This document shows, piece by piece, positions 1-7,407 of a stretch of 64,000 nucleotides of DNA (positions are counted from its first letter, which is position 1; every line of letters begins with the position of its first letter). The translations under genes were made by a program, and so were the position numbers. This DNA comes from Actinomycetes bacterium (GTDB taxonomy: Bacteria > Actinomycetota > Actinomycetes > Streptosporangiales > Streptosporangiaceae), in assembly GCA_021793235.1 (NCBI GenBank), contig JAJYTD010000011.1:47692-111691 (forward strand), written 5' to 3'. The notes under the pieces were generated by a model. That model made no database searches and had not been told where the DNA came from. It saw only the letters and a program-made list of their open reading frames with translations.

Positions 1-189
1 GTCCTGACCCGCCGGGAGCACGAGATCGCCCAATTGATCGGCCAGGACCAGAGCAACCGGATGATCTCCGAGCAGCTGTTCATCACGACCACCACGGTCG
101 CGCGGCATGTCGCCAACATCAATCGCAAGATGGGGTTCAATTCACGCAAGCAGATCGCTGCATGGATCAACCGGCGTATTGCGGACTGA
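1..189 (+). CDS. LuxR-family transcriptional regulator, C-terminal fragment
   Basis: The left edge cuts this gene; 62 C-terminal residues remain. They read LTRREHEIAQLI, then an SNRMISEQLFIT segment and a TVARHVANINRKMGF recognition helix. This is the LuxR/GerE helix-turn-helix layout (LTxRExEI, then TVxxHxxNIxxK). The protein would bind DNA through this domain. The sensing domain lies upstream of the window, so it cannot be said whether it is a response regulator or a LAL-type ATPase regulator. The family call is firm and the subfamily is unknown. Confidence 0.85.
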   Translation, partial: VLTRREHEIAQLIGQDQSNRMISEQLFITTTTVARHVANINRKMGFNSRKQIAAWINRRIAD

Positions 190-574
190 TGGGCTCCACG
201 GCTATCGCCGCCAGATGCCACGGCACCTCCCGGATGGAATCTACATATGCATGTGCACACTCCGATGCATGTGCAAAAGCGCGTGGCACGCTAGACTCTT
301 CCTATGAGTCCGCGTTCGGCCCCGCACGGGAGGGTGAGCGGCACGAGCTCGGGCTCAGGCATCCTGGAGATGCTTCTCCGGGAAGCCGCGGAGGCGGCGG
401 TCGGCTCGCGTCCCTCGATTCGGGTTCCCCGAGCGGCGGAACAAGCAGGCCCATGCTTCCCGGCTCACCGGAGAACCGTGCGGCCTCGGGTGCGTAGAGG
501 GGAGGCACCCGGGGCTTCCGCAAGCACGGCGCTACCGGGCTCGCCACGTGGAGGGGGCGTGACGAGCCCGGGTC
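190..574. other. Intergenic region with direct repeats and a possible leaderless promoter
   Basis: No convincing gene. An 11-bp direct repeat ATGCATGTGCA occurs at 247-257 and 265-275, so the copies are 18 bp apart. A -10-like TAGACT lies at 292-297, six bases before an ATG at 304 that opens a 94-codon frame running into the next gene. That frame lacks the strong G/C bias at codon position 3 seen in neighbouring genes, so I do not call it a gene. Confidence 0.45.
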
Positions 575-1480
575 GTGATCACGGATAAGCGACCTGGGGG
601 AGGCATGGGGGGCGACCCACGATCCGGTGGTCTTGGACCGGCCCGGATCCGCCTGATCGACGCCGGAACCGACGACGAAGCGGGTCCGGTGGGCTCACTC
701 ACCGGCGGACTGCTCGACCGGCTGCGGCGCCGGGACCTGCGCGCGACCGTGGTGGATTCCCGCGGCAACAGCACCGACACGGTCATCTTCGCGGGCACCA
801 TCGAGCGCGCGGCGGCGGGACTGAGTCGCAGAGGGACGCACCCCGGTGATGTCATCGGTATCCTCGCCCCGGTCTCTTTGGACCGGCTCACCGCGGTCTA
901 CACCGTGATGGCCGCGGGTGGAATCGCGCTGCCGCTCGAACTGGACTCGGACCTGGAGACACTGATCGACATTCTCACCGCGTCCGACGTCCGGCTGCTC
1001 CTGGTGGCGGCGCCGCTGTCCGAAGTCGCCTTGGAATTGGCGGATCGATCACGGGTCCGACAGGTGATCGCCTTCGGAGACGCGCCGGAGACCACCCCGT
1101 TCGGCGAACTGCTGCTGCCCAGTCCGGACGGCAGCGGATACGATCCCGCACGCGGTCTGTTCCACAACGGCCTCCTCGGCTACCAGGCCACAGACAACGG
1201 CGTGTGCACCACGTTGAGCCCGCACGATGAACTGCTGAATATGTTCCACCGGTTCTCGGCCTCCCTGCAGCTGACCTCCGATGACACCGTCGCGGTGGGA
1301 CCGGGCATGCCCGAGTCCGTGCGGGCGGTACTGGCCGCCCTGGCGATGTGGAACGGCGCGGCGGTGGTCGCTCCCGCCGGTGGGAGCGGTCAGGGCGCCC
1401 GTGGGGGCTTCTCGGCGCTCGACGTCACCGTAGGCGGCTGCCCCACCCCCGCGCGCGTCGGCCCGGTGCACCACCGCTGA
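575..1480 (+). CDS. Adenylate-forming-enzyme-like protein lacking the A3 loop
   Basis: A 301-residue protein resembling the N-terminal subdomain of acyl-CoA synthetases and NRPS adenylation domains. Its order is a TVVDSRGNSTDTVIFAGTIERAAAGL segment (the FAELNERANRLA position), then HPGDVIGILAPVSLDRLTAVYTVMAAGGIALPLE, as in GDxVAI...AVLAVLKAGGAYVPLD. Where the phosphate-binding loop TSGTTGxPKG should follow there is only LGYQATDNGVCTTLSPHDEL, and the chain stops at about half the usual 500 residues. Catalysis is therefore unlikely; it could be a regulatory remnant or a decayed gene. The start is uncertain: GTG at 575 or ATG at 605, the latter right behind a GGGGGAGG. Confidence 0.6.
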   Translation: MITDKRPGGGMGGDPRSGGLGPARIRLIDAGTDDEAGPVGSLTGGLLDRLRRRDLRATVVDSRGNSTDTVIFAGTIERAAAGLSRRGTHPGDVIGILAPVSLDRLTAVYTVMAAGGIALPLELDSDLETLIDILTASDVRLLLVAAPLSEVALELADRSRVRQVIAFGDAPETTPFGELLLPSPDGSGYDPARGLFHNGLLGYQATDNGVCTTLSPHDELLNMFHRFSASLQLTSDDTVAVGPGMPESVRAVLAALAMWNGAAVVAPAGGSGQGARGGFSALDVTVGGCPTPARVGPVHHR

Positions 1481-1579
1481 CACCGCGGCGGATACAGCGG
1501 TCCGCCCCTACAGGCACCCCTCCCGAGGGCAAACGGCAGTGCCCCGCCGCACCGCGGAAAAACCCGCCCGAGACCGGCG

Positions 1580-2071
1580 CTACCGCGGGATGTCGATTTC
1601 GAACCAGACGACGTGTGTGCTGTCGGTCCAGTACTCGCCGCTGCGCGAGGTGCAGCTCTCGATAATGAGCTTGCCCCGCCCGTAGTCTCCGTTGTCGGCA
1701 CGGGTGGCGCCGAAACCGCTGGCCGCCTCGGCGCTCTTCTCCCCCTGATCGGCCACCGCGACCCGCACACGGCCCCGGCCGGACCGGATGAACAGCGTCA
1801 TCACCCCGCCTGTCTGTCCAGAACGCGAATGCAGGAGGGCGTTGGTGGCCAGTTCGCTGGCCGCGAGCTCCGCGTCGTCCAACACCGTTTCCGGGGGCTT
1901 GGCACGCTCCAGGAACGCACGGACCCGGGCACGGATCGATCGCACGGCGGTCAGGTTGCCGACGCAGCTCCACACGGTGTGGTCGGTCGCGTCCTCGACG
2001 GGCTCGCTCGCCTCCAGCTCGGGCGAGGGGCCGACAGCGGCGCGCTCCCCGAGTCGCTGCGATTCGGTCAT
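1580..2071 (-). CDS. RsbW/SpoIIAB-like ATP-binding protein
   Basis: A single HATPase_c_2 domain of 163 residues. The N-box is DDAELAASELATNALLHSRSG, followed by VRVAVADQGEKS (G1 region) and GRGKLIIESCTSRSGEYWT (G2 region). Such proteins are serine kinases or anti-sigma switch proteins of the RsbW type and are very numerous in actinomycetes, often acting without an adjacent sigma factor. None is adjacent here. I prefer ATG at 2071; GTG codons at 2095 and 2092 would lengthen it by up to eight residues. A second protein of the same fold lies at 63319-63789. Confidence 0.8.
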   Translation of the reverse strand: MTESQRLGERAAVGPSPELEASEPVEDATDHTVWSCVGNLTAVRSIRARVRAFLERAKPPETVLDDAELAASELATNALLHSRSGQTGGVMTLFIRSGRGRVRVAVADQGEKSAEAASGFGATRADNGDYGRGKLIIESCTSRSGEYWTDSTHVVWFEIDIPR

Positions 2072-2451
2072 CCCCGTCACACTCCCAATCACCACCGGGC
2101 GATAGCCGACGGCCTCACCTTAGACAACGGCGCACCATGACCAGGACAGCACACGGCAGCCACATTCTTCACGGATACCCCACAAAAGGCGGCCATGTGT
2201 CCCTTCGCGATACGACAAAAATTCCGTGCTGAACTCACATAACAGCCTATGGTCTGCGTTTTTGCAAAATAGCGGCCAGTCGCGGCGACGCTGTGGCGTT
2301 GGTCCCGATCCCGGCCGCAGACCGCCCAGGACACGATCCGGTGAAACGCCTGACACGGACCCCGTTAGCAACGATAATCGTTCCCAATCCCAGTGGCGGC
2401 GGCTGTCAAGCGGCGCTGCCGCCCCGATCCGCGACCCGTGAAAGGCGCCCT
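2072..2451. other. Divergent intergenic region
   Basis: 380 bp between the RsbW-like gene (minus) and the MinD-like ATPase (plus). It should hold both promoters. It is less GC-rich than its surroundings around 2160-2280. The only clear structure is the 13-bp palindrome at 2370-2382, listed separately. Confidence 0.5.
2370..2382. promoter_or_regulatory. Palindromic operator candidate AACGATAATCGTT
   Basis: A perfect 6-1-6 palindrome 70 bp upstream of the ATPase start. The central GATAATCG resembles the core of Fur-family (Zur) boxes, but the flanks do not extend the symmetry. Assignment to a metalloregulator is only a suggestion. Confidence 0.35.
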
Positions 2452-3417
2452 GTGAAGATCGCATTCGCCGGCAAGGGCGGCAGCGGCAAAACCACGCTGT
2501 CCGCACTGTTCACTCGCTATCTTGCCGCCTCAGGACTCCCTGTCGTGGCGATCGACGCCGACATCAATCAGAATCTGGGCACGGCTCTCGGCGTGGCACC
2601 GGACCGCCTCGCCCGCACCCCGCCGCTCGGAGCCCACCTCCACGAGATCAAGCAGCTGCTGCGCGGCGACAATCCGCGTATCGCCTCGGCCGAAGAGATG
2701 GTCAAGACGACCCCGCCCGGCCGCGGTTCGCGCCTGCTGGACTTCTCCCCCGGCAACCCGATCCACCAGCGGTTCGGCTGCAGCGTGGAAGGCGCGACGC
2801 TGATGCTGACCGGGCCGTTCAGTGAGGACGACCTCGGCGTGTCCTGTTACCACTCGAAGATCGGCGCGGCCGAGCTCTACCTGAACCACCTGGTCGACCG
2901 GCCCGGTGAATACGTGGTGGTGGACATGACCGCCGGCGCGGACTCCTTTGCCTCCGGCCTGTTCACCCGCTTCGACGTCACCTTCCTGGTCGCCGAACCC
3001 ACTGTGCGCGGCGTGGGCGTCTACCGGCAGTACGCCCAATACGCCGCCGACCATGATGTGACCATCAGCGTCATCGGGAACAAGGTGCAGGACGAGGCGG
3101 ATGTGGACTTCCTGCGCGAGCACGTGGGCGACGCGCTCGCGGCGTGCTTTGGCAGCTCCTCGTTCGTCCGCTCCATGGAGAAGGGACGCCACCCGGGGCT
3201 CGACGAGCTCGAAGGGGGCAACGCCAAGACGCTGGCCTGGATGCGCGACACCGTGGATGCAGCGCCCAAGGACTGGGCCCGGTTCACCCGGCAGGGCGTG
3301 GAGTTCCATCTGCGCAACGCACGCGCATGGGCGAATGAGGCCACCGGATCCGACCTGGCCGCGCAGGTCGACCCGGACTTCGTGATGGGTCCCGAGGCCC
3401 TCGCCGAGCAGCGGTGA
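2452..3417 (+). CDS. MinD/CooC-like P-loop ATPase
   Basis: 321 residues starting at GTG 2452, where the protein reads MKIAFAGKGGSGKTT. The KGGSGKT at the N-terminus is the deviant Walker A of the SIMIBI class (MinD, ParA, ArsA, CooC). AIDADINQNLGTALG gives the switch aspartates and YVVVDMTAGADS the Walker B region. CooC-type members mature Ni enzymes such as CO dehydrogenase, but no such enzyme is near, and GSRLLDF...IHQRFGCSVEG is not a known targeting signature to me. It stands alone with a terminator-like hairpin downstream (3587-3615). The role is unknown; the fold is secure. Confidence 0.75.
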   Translation: MKIAFAGKGGSGKTTLSALFTRYLAASGLPVVAIDADINQNLGTALGVAPDRLARTPPLGAHLHEIKQLLRGDNPRIASAEEMVKTTPPGRGSRLLDFSPGNPIHQRFGCSVEGATLMLTGPFSEDDLGVSCYHSKIGAAELYLNHLVDRPGEYVVVDMTAGADSFASGLFTRFDVTFLVAEPTVRGVGVYRQYAQYAADHDVTISVIGNKVQDEADVDFLREHVGDALAACFGSSSFVRSMEKGRHPGLDELEGGNAKTLAWMRDTVDAAPKDWARFTRQGVEFHLRNARAWANEATGSDLAAQVDPDFVMGPEALAEQR

Positions 3418-3502
3418 GGGCGGCGGGCCGGTGCCCGGTCCGGGTACCGGCCCGCGATGGCTGGACGGCGCCGACCTGGACGACGAACCAGGGTGCACAA
3501 AG

Positions 3503-3533
3503 TGGTTTAATAACTACTTAAAGTAGTAAACCA
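3503..3533. promoter_or_regulatory. AT-rich inverted repeat, operator candidate
   Basis: Core ACTACTT-A-AAGTAGT (3513-3527) flanked by TGGTTT (3503-3508) and AAACCA (3528-3533), with four unpaired bases on the left side. It stands out in a GC-rich genome. It could be a regulator site for the peptide importer 390 bp downstream, or for 3' end processing of the ATPase gene. Confidence 0.4.
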
Positions 3534-3586
3534 ACCTTAAACAGCAAGATTTAACTAAGCAACGGCATCAATTGCATCACGAGGCC

Positions 3587-3615
3587 ACGGCCCCGAACTC
3601 CAGGTTCGGGGCCGT
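3587..3615 (+). terminator. GC-rich hairpin terminator after the ATPase gene
   Basis: Perfect 12-bp stem ACGGCCCCGAAC/GTTCGGGGCCGT with a 5-base loop, 170 bp after the ATPase stop. It has no U-tract, as is common for actinomycete terminators. Confidence 0.6.
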
Positions 3616-3922
3616 ACAGCATGCTCTTCACAGGCACTCGCCACCACACGGCACACCGCTTGCGATTATCGCAAAACGCCAGGTCAAAGCAGGAATCGTG
3701 ACACAGAGCGAATAACTGAATACCGGCAAACCGGATCACTGGAAACTACGCGGTGGAACCAAAAGAACACGGCTTGACGTGCGCGTTTGGGCTGACAACT
3801 ATCAGGAGGTCGGCGCTGCCCCGCGCCGGCGCGGCCACCAGTTCGCCCAGGCGTCGCCCGTGGACGCGCGACGTCCGCGACGCCCCAGACCGCCCATCCC
3901 CGAACCCGAACCGAGGTTTCCC

Positions 3923-5521
3923 GTGCCGTCCATGCACAACCACCAGGAACATCAGCCCGCACGATCCGATAAGGGCAGCGCTTTCACCCCCAGCCGCCGC
4001 AGCGTCCTGAAAGCCGGAGCCGCCGGTGCCGTCGTCGTCCCGGCGCTTTCGGCGTGCGGTGGCGACGGCTCCAGTGGCTCCGGCTCCGGCGGGCGCCTCA
4101 AGGTCGGGATCGCCGGCGGTTCCGCCAAGGACACACTCGACGGCCACAAGGCGGTCGACAACACCGACATCGCTCGGGCCCACGCCCTCTATGCCGGCCT
4201 GTGCTACTTCGACACCGACTACACGATCAAGATGGCCCTCGCCGAGTCGATCGAGCCCAACGATGAGGCCACCGTGTGGACCGTCAAGCTCAAGGAGGGT
4301 CTGAAGTTCCACGACGGCTCCGATGTCACCGCCGACGCCGTCATCTTCACCCTCCAGCGCATCACCGACCCCGACGATCCCACCTCCCTCGCCGGGCAGC
4401 TCACCACATTGGACCGGGACAACCTGAAGAAGGTCGACGACCTGACCGTCGAGGTCCCGTTCACCGATCCGTTCGTCACCTTCCTCGACGTCATGGCGGA
4501 GTACCTCGCCGGCATCGTGCCCGAGGGATTCGATCCGGAGAACCCGGTCGGCGCCGGACCGTTCAAGTTCAAGGAGTTCACCCCCGGCGAACGCAGCGTG
4601 TTCGAGGCGCACACCGACTACTGGCAGGAGGGCATGCCCTACGTCGACGAACTGGAGATCATCAACTTCCCCGACGAGACCGCTCGAGTCAACGCGCTGG
4701 TCGGCGGGCAGGTCGACGTGATCAGCCAGTTGCCGCACAGCCAGATCGAGGTCGTCGAGGCCGATGACAACCTGGAAGTCCTCGAATCCGAGACCGGCAT
4801 GTGGCTGCCCTTCACCATGCGCGTGGACAAGGCGCCCTTTGACGACGAACGGGTGCGCCAGGCGTTCCGGCTGATCGTCGACCGCGAGGAGATGGTCGAT
4901 CAGGCCCTGTCCGGCCACGGCACCGTCGGCAACGACCTCTACGGCCGGTTCGACCCGGCCTACAACGAGGACCTGCCGCAGCGCGAGCAGGACATCGAGA
5001 AGGCGAAGGAGCTGCTCGCCGAGGCCGGCCACGAGGACGGGCTGGAGGTGGAGCTCGTCACCGGCCCGATCAGCCCCGGCGCGGAGGCCGCCGCCCAGGT
5101 CTTCAAGGAGCAGGCGGCCAAGGCCGGCGTCACGGTGAAGCTCAAGCAGACCAACTCCACCGAGTACTACGGCGACAACTACCTCCAGTGGACGTTCGCC
5201 CAGGACTTCTGGAGCAGCCGCAACTACCTGTCCCAGGCCGCCCAGGGCTCCCTGCCCGGCGCGGCGTTCAACGAGACGCACTGGGATGACGAAGAGTGGG
5301 TCGAGATCATCGAGGAGGCCCGCGCAACGGTCGATGAGGAGAAGCGCGCCGAGCTCATCAAGCAGGCCATGAAGATCGAGTACGAGCGCGGCGGATACAT
5401 CGTCTGGGGTTTCGTCAACACGGTCGACGGCTTCAACAAGAAGGTGAAGGGGCTCGAACCCTCGGTCACCGGCCACCCACTGACGACCTACGGATTCCAC
5501 CTGATGCGGATCGAGGGGTAG
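3923..5521 (+). CDS. Peptide ABC transporter substrate-binding lipoprotein (SBP family 5)
   Basis: 532 residues starting at GTG 3923 behind GAGGT. The N-terminus has a Tat-type motif SRRSVLKAGAAGA and then a lipobox LSAC, so it is probably exported folded and lipid-anchored outside the membrane. The mature part has the family 5 signatures: TWTVKLKEGLKFHDGSDVTADAVIFTLQR-like text, EYLAGIVPEGF, NPVGAGPFKFKEFTPGE and PFDDERVRQAFRLIVDREEMV. Family members bind oligopeptides, or nickel or opines. It is the first gene of a four-gene importer operon, 48 bp before the permease. The substrate cannot be read from sequence; a peptide is the default. Confidence 0.9.
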   Translation: MPSMHNHQEHQPARSDKGSAFTPSRRSVLKAGAAGAVVVPALSACGGDGSSGSGSGGRLKVGIAGGSAKDTLDGHKAVDNTDIARAHALYAGLCYFDTDYTIKMALAESIEPNDEATVWTVKLKEGLKFHDGSDVTADAVIFTLQRITDPDDPTSLAGQLTTLDRDNLKKVDDLTVEVPFTDPFVTFLDVMAEYLAGIVPEGFDPENPVGAGPFKFKEFTPGERSVFEAHTDYWQEGMPYVDELEIINFPDETARVNALVGGQVDVISQLPHSQIEVVEADDNLEVLESETGMWLPFTMRVDKAPFDDERVRQAFRLIVDREEMVDQALSGHGTVGNDLYGRFDPAYNEDLPQREQDIEKAKELLAEAGHEDGLEVELVTGPISPGAEAAAQVFKEQAAKAGVTVKLKQTNSTEYYGDNYLQWTFAQDFWSSRNYLSQAAQGSLPGAAFNETHWDDEEWVEIIEEARATVDEEKRAELIKQAMKIEYERGGYIVWGFVNTVDGFNKKVKGLEPSVTGHPLTTYGFHLMRIEG

Positions 5522-5569
5522 CCACAGTACCAGCACGACCCTGCCCGCAGTCTCTCAAAGGTCGTCACC

Positions 5570-6520
5570 ATGACACGTCTGATCCTGCAGCGCCTCTTCT
5601 ACGGCCTGCTGACCCTGTTCGTGGTCTCCCTTGTGGTGTTCCTGGCGACGCAGGCGTTACCGGGCGACGCGGCCCGGGCCATGCTGGGCCGCGACGCCAC
5701 CCCTGAGCGCCTCACCGCATTGCGCGAACAGCTCAACTTGAATGATCCCGTGGCCGTGCAGTACGGGAAGTGGATCGCCGGGCTATTCGTGCTGAACCTG
5801 GGGGAATCCTTCGCCAACGCCATGCCGGTCGCGGAGTACCTGGGGCCGCGGGTGTCCAGCAGCGTGGCCCTGATGGCGCTGGCCGCCATCGTCGCCACCC
5901 CGATCGCGGTGGCCATCGGCGCCTACAGCGCCCTGCGCCGGGACCGCGCCGCCGACCACGCGACGTCGATGGTGACGCTGATCACCGCCGCGGTCCCGGA
6001 GTTCGCGGTGGGCATCCTGCTGGTCCTGGTCTTTGCCACCGGATCCCTGCAGCTGTTCCCCGCGGTCTTCGCCGGCAGTTCCGAAGCGGTCCTGGAGAGC
6101 CCCGAACAGCTCGTGCTGCCGGTGGCGACCCTGGTGATCGCGGTGAGCCCGCCCATCATCCGCATGATGCGGGCCTCGATGATCGAGGTGCTGGAGAGCG
6201 AGTACGTACAGCAGGCCCGGCTCAAGGGCCTGCCGGAGCGCACGGTGATCTGGCGGCACGCCGCACCGAACGCGATCGGCCCGGTCGCCCAGGTCATCGC
6301 CGTCCAACTGGGCTGGCTGGCCGGCGGGGTGGTCGCCATCGAGTTCCTCTTCCGCTTCCCCGGCGTCGGGATGGCCCTGATGGACGCGATCGACAACCGC
6401 GACATCCCGGTCATCCAGGCCGTGACACTGCTGATCGCCGCCATCTACATCGTGGTCAACCTGCTGGCCGACATCGTGGGCCTGGCCGCCAACCCGAAGG
6501 TGAGGGTGTCGTCCCGATGA
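5570..6520 (+). CDS. ABC transporter permease, DppB/OppB type
   Basis: 316 residues with the N-terminal membrane segment LILQRLFYGLLTLFVVSLVVFLATQALPGDAAR and five further hydrophobic segments, as in DppB. The EAA loop reads EYVQQARLKGLPERTVIWRHAAPNAIGP, the contact site for the ATPase. This protein forms half of the membrane pore. Its stop codon overlaps the next start (ATGA at 6517), so the two permeases are translationally coupled. Confidence 0.93.
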   Translation: MTRLILQRLFYGLLTLFVVSLVVFLATQALPGDAARAMLGRDATPERLTALREQLNLNDPVAVQYGKWIAGLFVLNLGESFANAMPVAEYLGPRVSSSVALMALAAIVATPIAVAIGAYSALRRDRAADHATSMVTLITAAVPEFAVGILLVLVFATGSLQLFPAVFAGSSEAVLESPEQLVLPVATLVIAVSPPIIRMMRASMIEVLESEYVQQARLKGLPERTVIWRHAAPNAIGPVAQVIAVQLGWLAGGVVAIEFLFRFPGVGMALMDAIDNRDIPVIQAVTLLIAAIYIVVNLLADIVGLAANPKVRVSSR

Positions 6521-7407
6521 GCACCGCAACCCTTGAGACCGCTCCCGCCGATCCCCCCGCACCGCGCCGCCGCTCCGGACTGCTGCACGCCGCGTGGCGC
6601 CACGGCCGCACCAAGGCCGGCGTGATCATCGTCGGCCTCGTGGTAGTGGTCGCGATCGCGGGCCCCTTCCTCAGCCCCTACTCCCCCACCGAGCCCGTGG
6701 GCCCGCCGAACTCGACCGGTGTGGAGGAGAGCCTGTTCGGCACCGACGGGATCGGCCGGGACGTCTTCAGCCGGTTCCTGCACGGCGGGTACACGCTCAT
6801 CGGGATCGCTGTCCTGGCGGCGCTGGGCGGTGTGGCCGCCGGCGCCGTCATCGGTATCGTCGCGGGCTACCTCCGGGGATGGCTCGACGAGTTCCTCATG
6901 CGTACCAACGACATGGTGCTGGCCTTTCCGCAACTCGTCCTGGCGCTGCTGGTGATGTCGATCATCGGCCCGCAGGTGTGGCTGATCGTGCTGCTGATCG
7001 GCGGCTCGCACGCGTCCCGGGTCGCCCGGGTCGCCCGCGAGGCGACGCTCAAGGTCATCGAGCAGGACTTCATCAAATCCGCGGAGGCCATCGGTCTGCC
7101 GCGCTGGAGGATCATGGCCACAGAGATCCTGCCCAACATCAGCAGCCCACTGCTGGTGGAGCTCGGCCTGCGGATCACCTATTCGGTCGGCCTCATCGCG
7201 ACCCTCAGCTTCCTCGGCATGGGGCTGCAGCCGCCGACCGCCGACTGGGGGCTGATGATCAACGAGAACAGGGTGGCCGTCACCGTGCAGCCCTGGGCGG
7301 TGGCCCTGCCGGTGGGCGCGGTCGCGTTGCTGACCATCGGCGCGAACCTCATCACCGACGGGCTGTCCCGGGCCTCGATCGGCATCGACCGAGGGGTGGA
7401 GGAATGA
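6517..7407 (+). CDS. ABC transporter permease, DppC/OppC type
   Basis: 296 residues. After a short cytoplasmic N-terminus come a first membrane segment (AGVIIVGLVVVVAIAGPFLSPY) and the FGTDGIGRDVFSRFLHGG motif typical of DppC. The EAA loop is DFIKSAEAIGLPRWRIMATEILPNISSP. It partners the preceding permease. ATG 6517 overlaps the upstream stop, and its own stop overlaps the start of the ATPase gene (ATGA at 7404), with GGAGG just upstream. Confidence 0.93.
   Translation: MSTATLETAPADPPAPRRRSGLLHAAWRHGRTKAGVIIVGLVVVVAIAGPFLSPYSPTEPVGPPNSTGVEESLFGTDGIGRDVFSRFLHGGYTLIGIAVLAALGGVAAGAVIGIVAGYLRGWLDEFLMRTNDMVLAFPQLVLALLVMSIIGPQVWLIVLLIGGSHASRVARVAREATLKVIEQDFIKSAEAIGLPRWRIMATEILPNISSPLLVELGLRITYSVGLIATLSFLGMGLQPPTADWGLMINENRVAVTVQPWAVALPVGAVALLTIGANLITDGLSRASIGIDRGVEE

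Larger units (their letters stand above)
3418..3922. other. AT-rich intergenic region upstream of the peptide importer
   Basis: 505 bp, unusually A/T-rich around 3500-3560 and 3660-3740. It holds an AT-rich inverted repeat (3503-3533) and a perfect GC hairpin (3587-3615), both listed. It must also contain the operon promoter. No gene is visible; open frames extending upstream of the binding-protein start are not preceded by ribosome-binding sites. Confidence 0.5.

Noticed and set aside
304..588. Leaderless 94-codon ORF
   Set aside because: The -10 spacing is good, but codon position 3 lacks the G/C bias of real genes here and it overlaps the next gene.
3779..3922. Longer N-terminus for the binding protein
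   Set aside because: The extra 48 residues precede the Tat motif and have no ribosome-binding site; GTG 3923 with GAGGT fits better.
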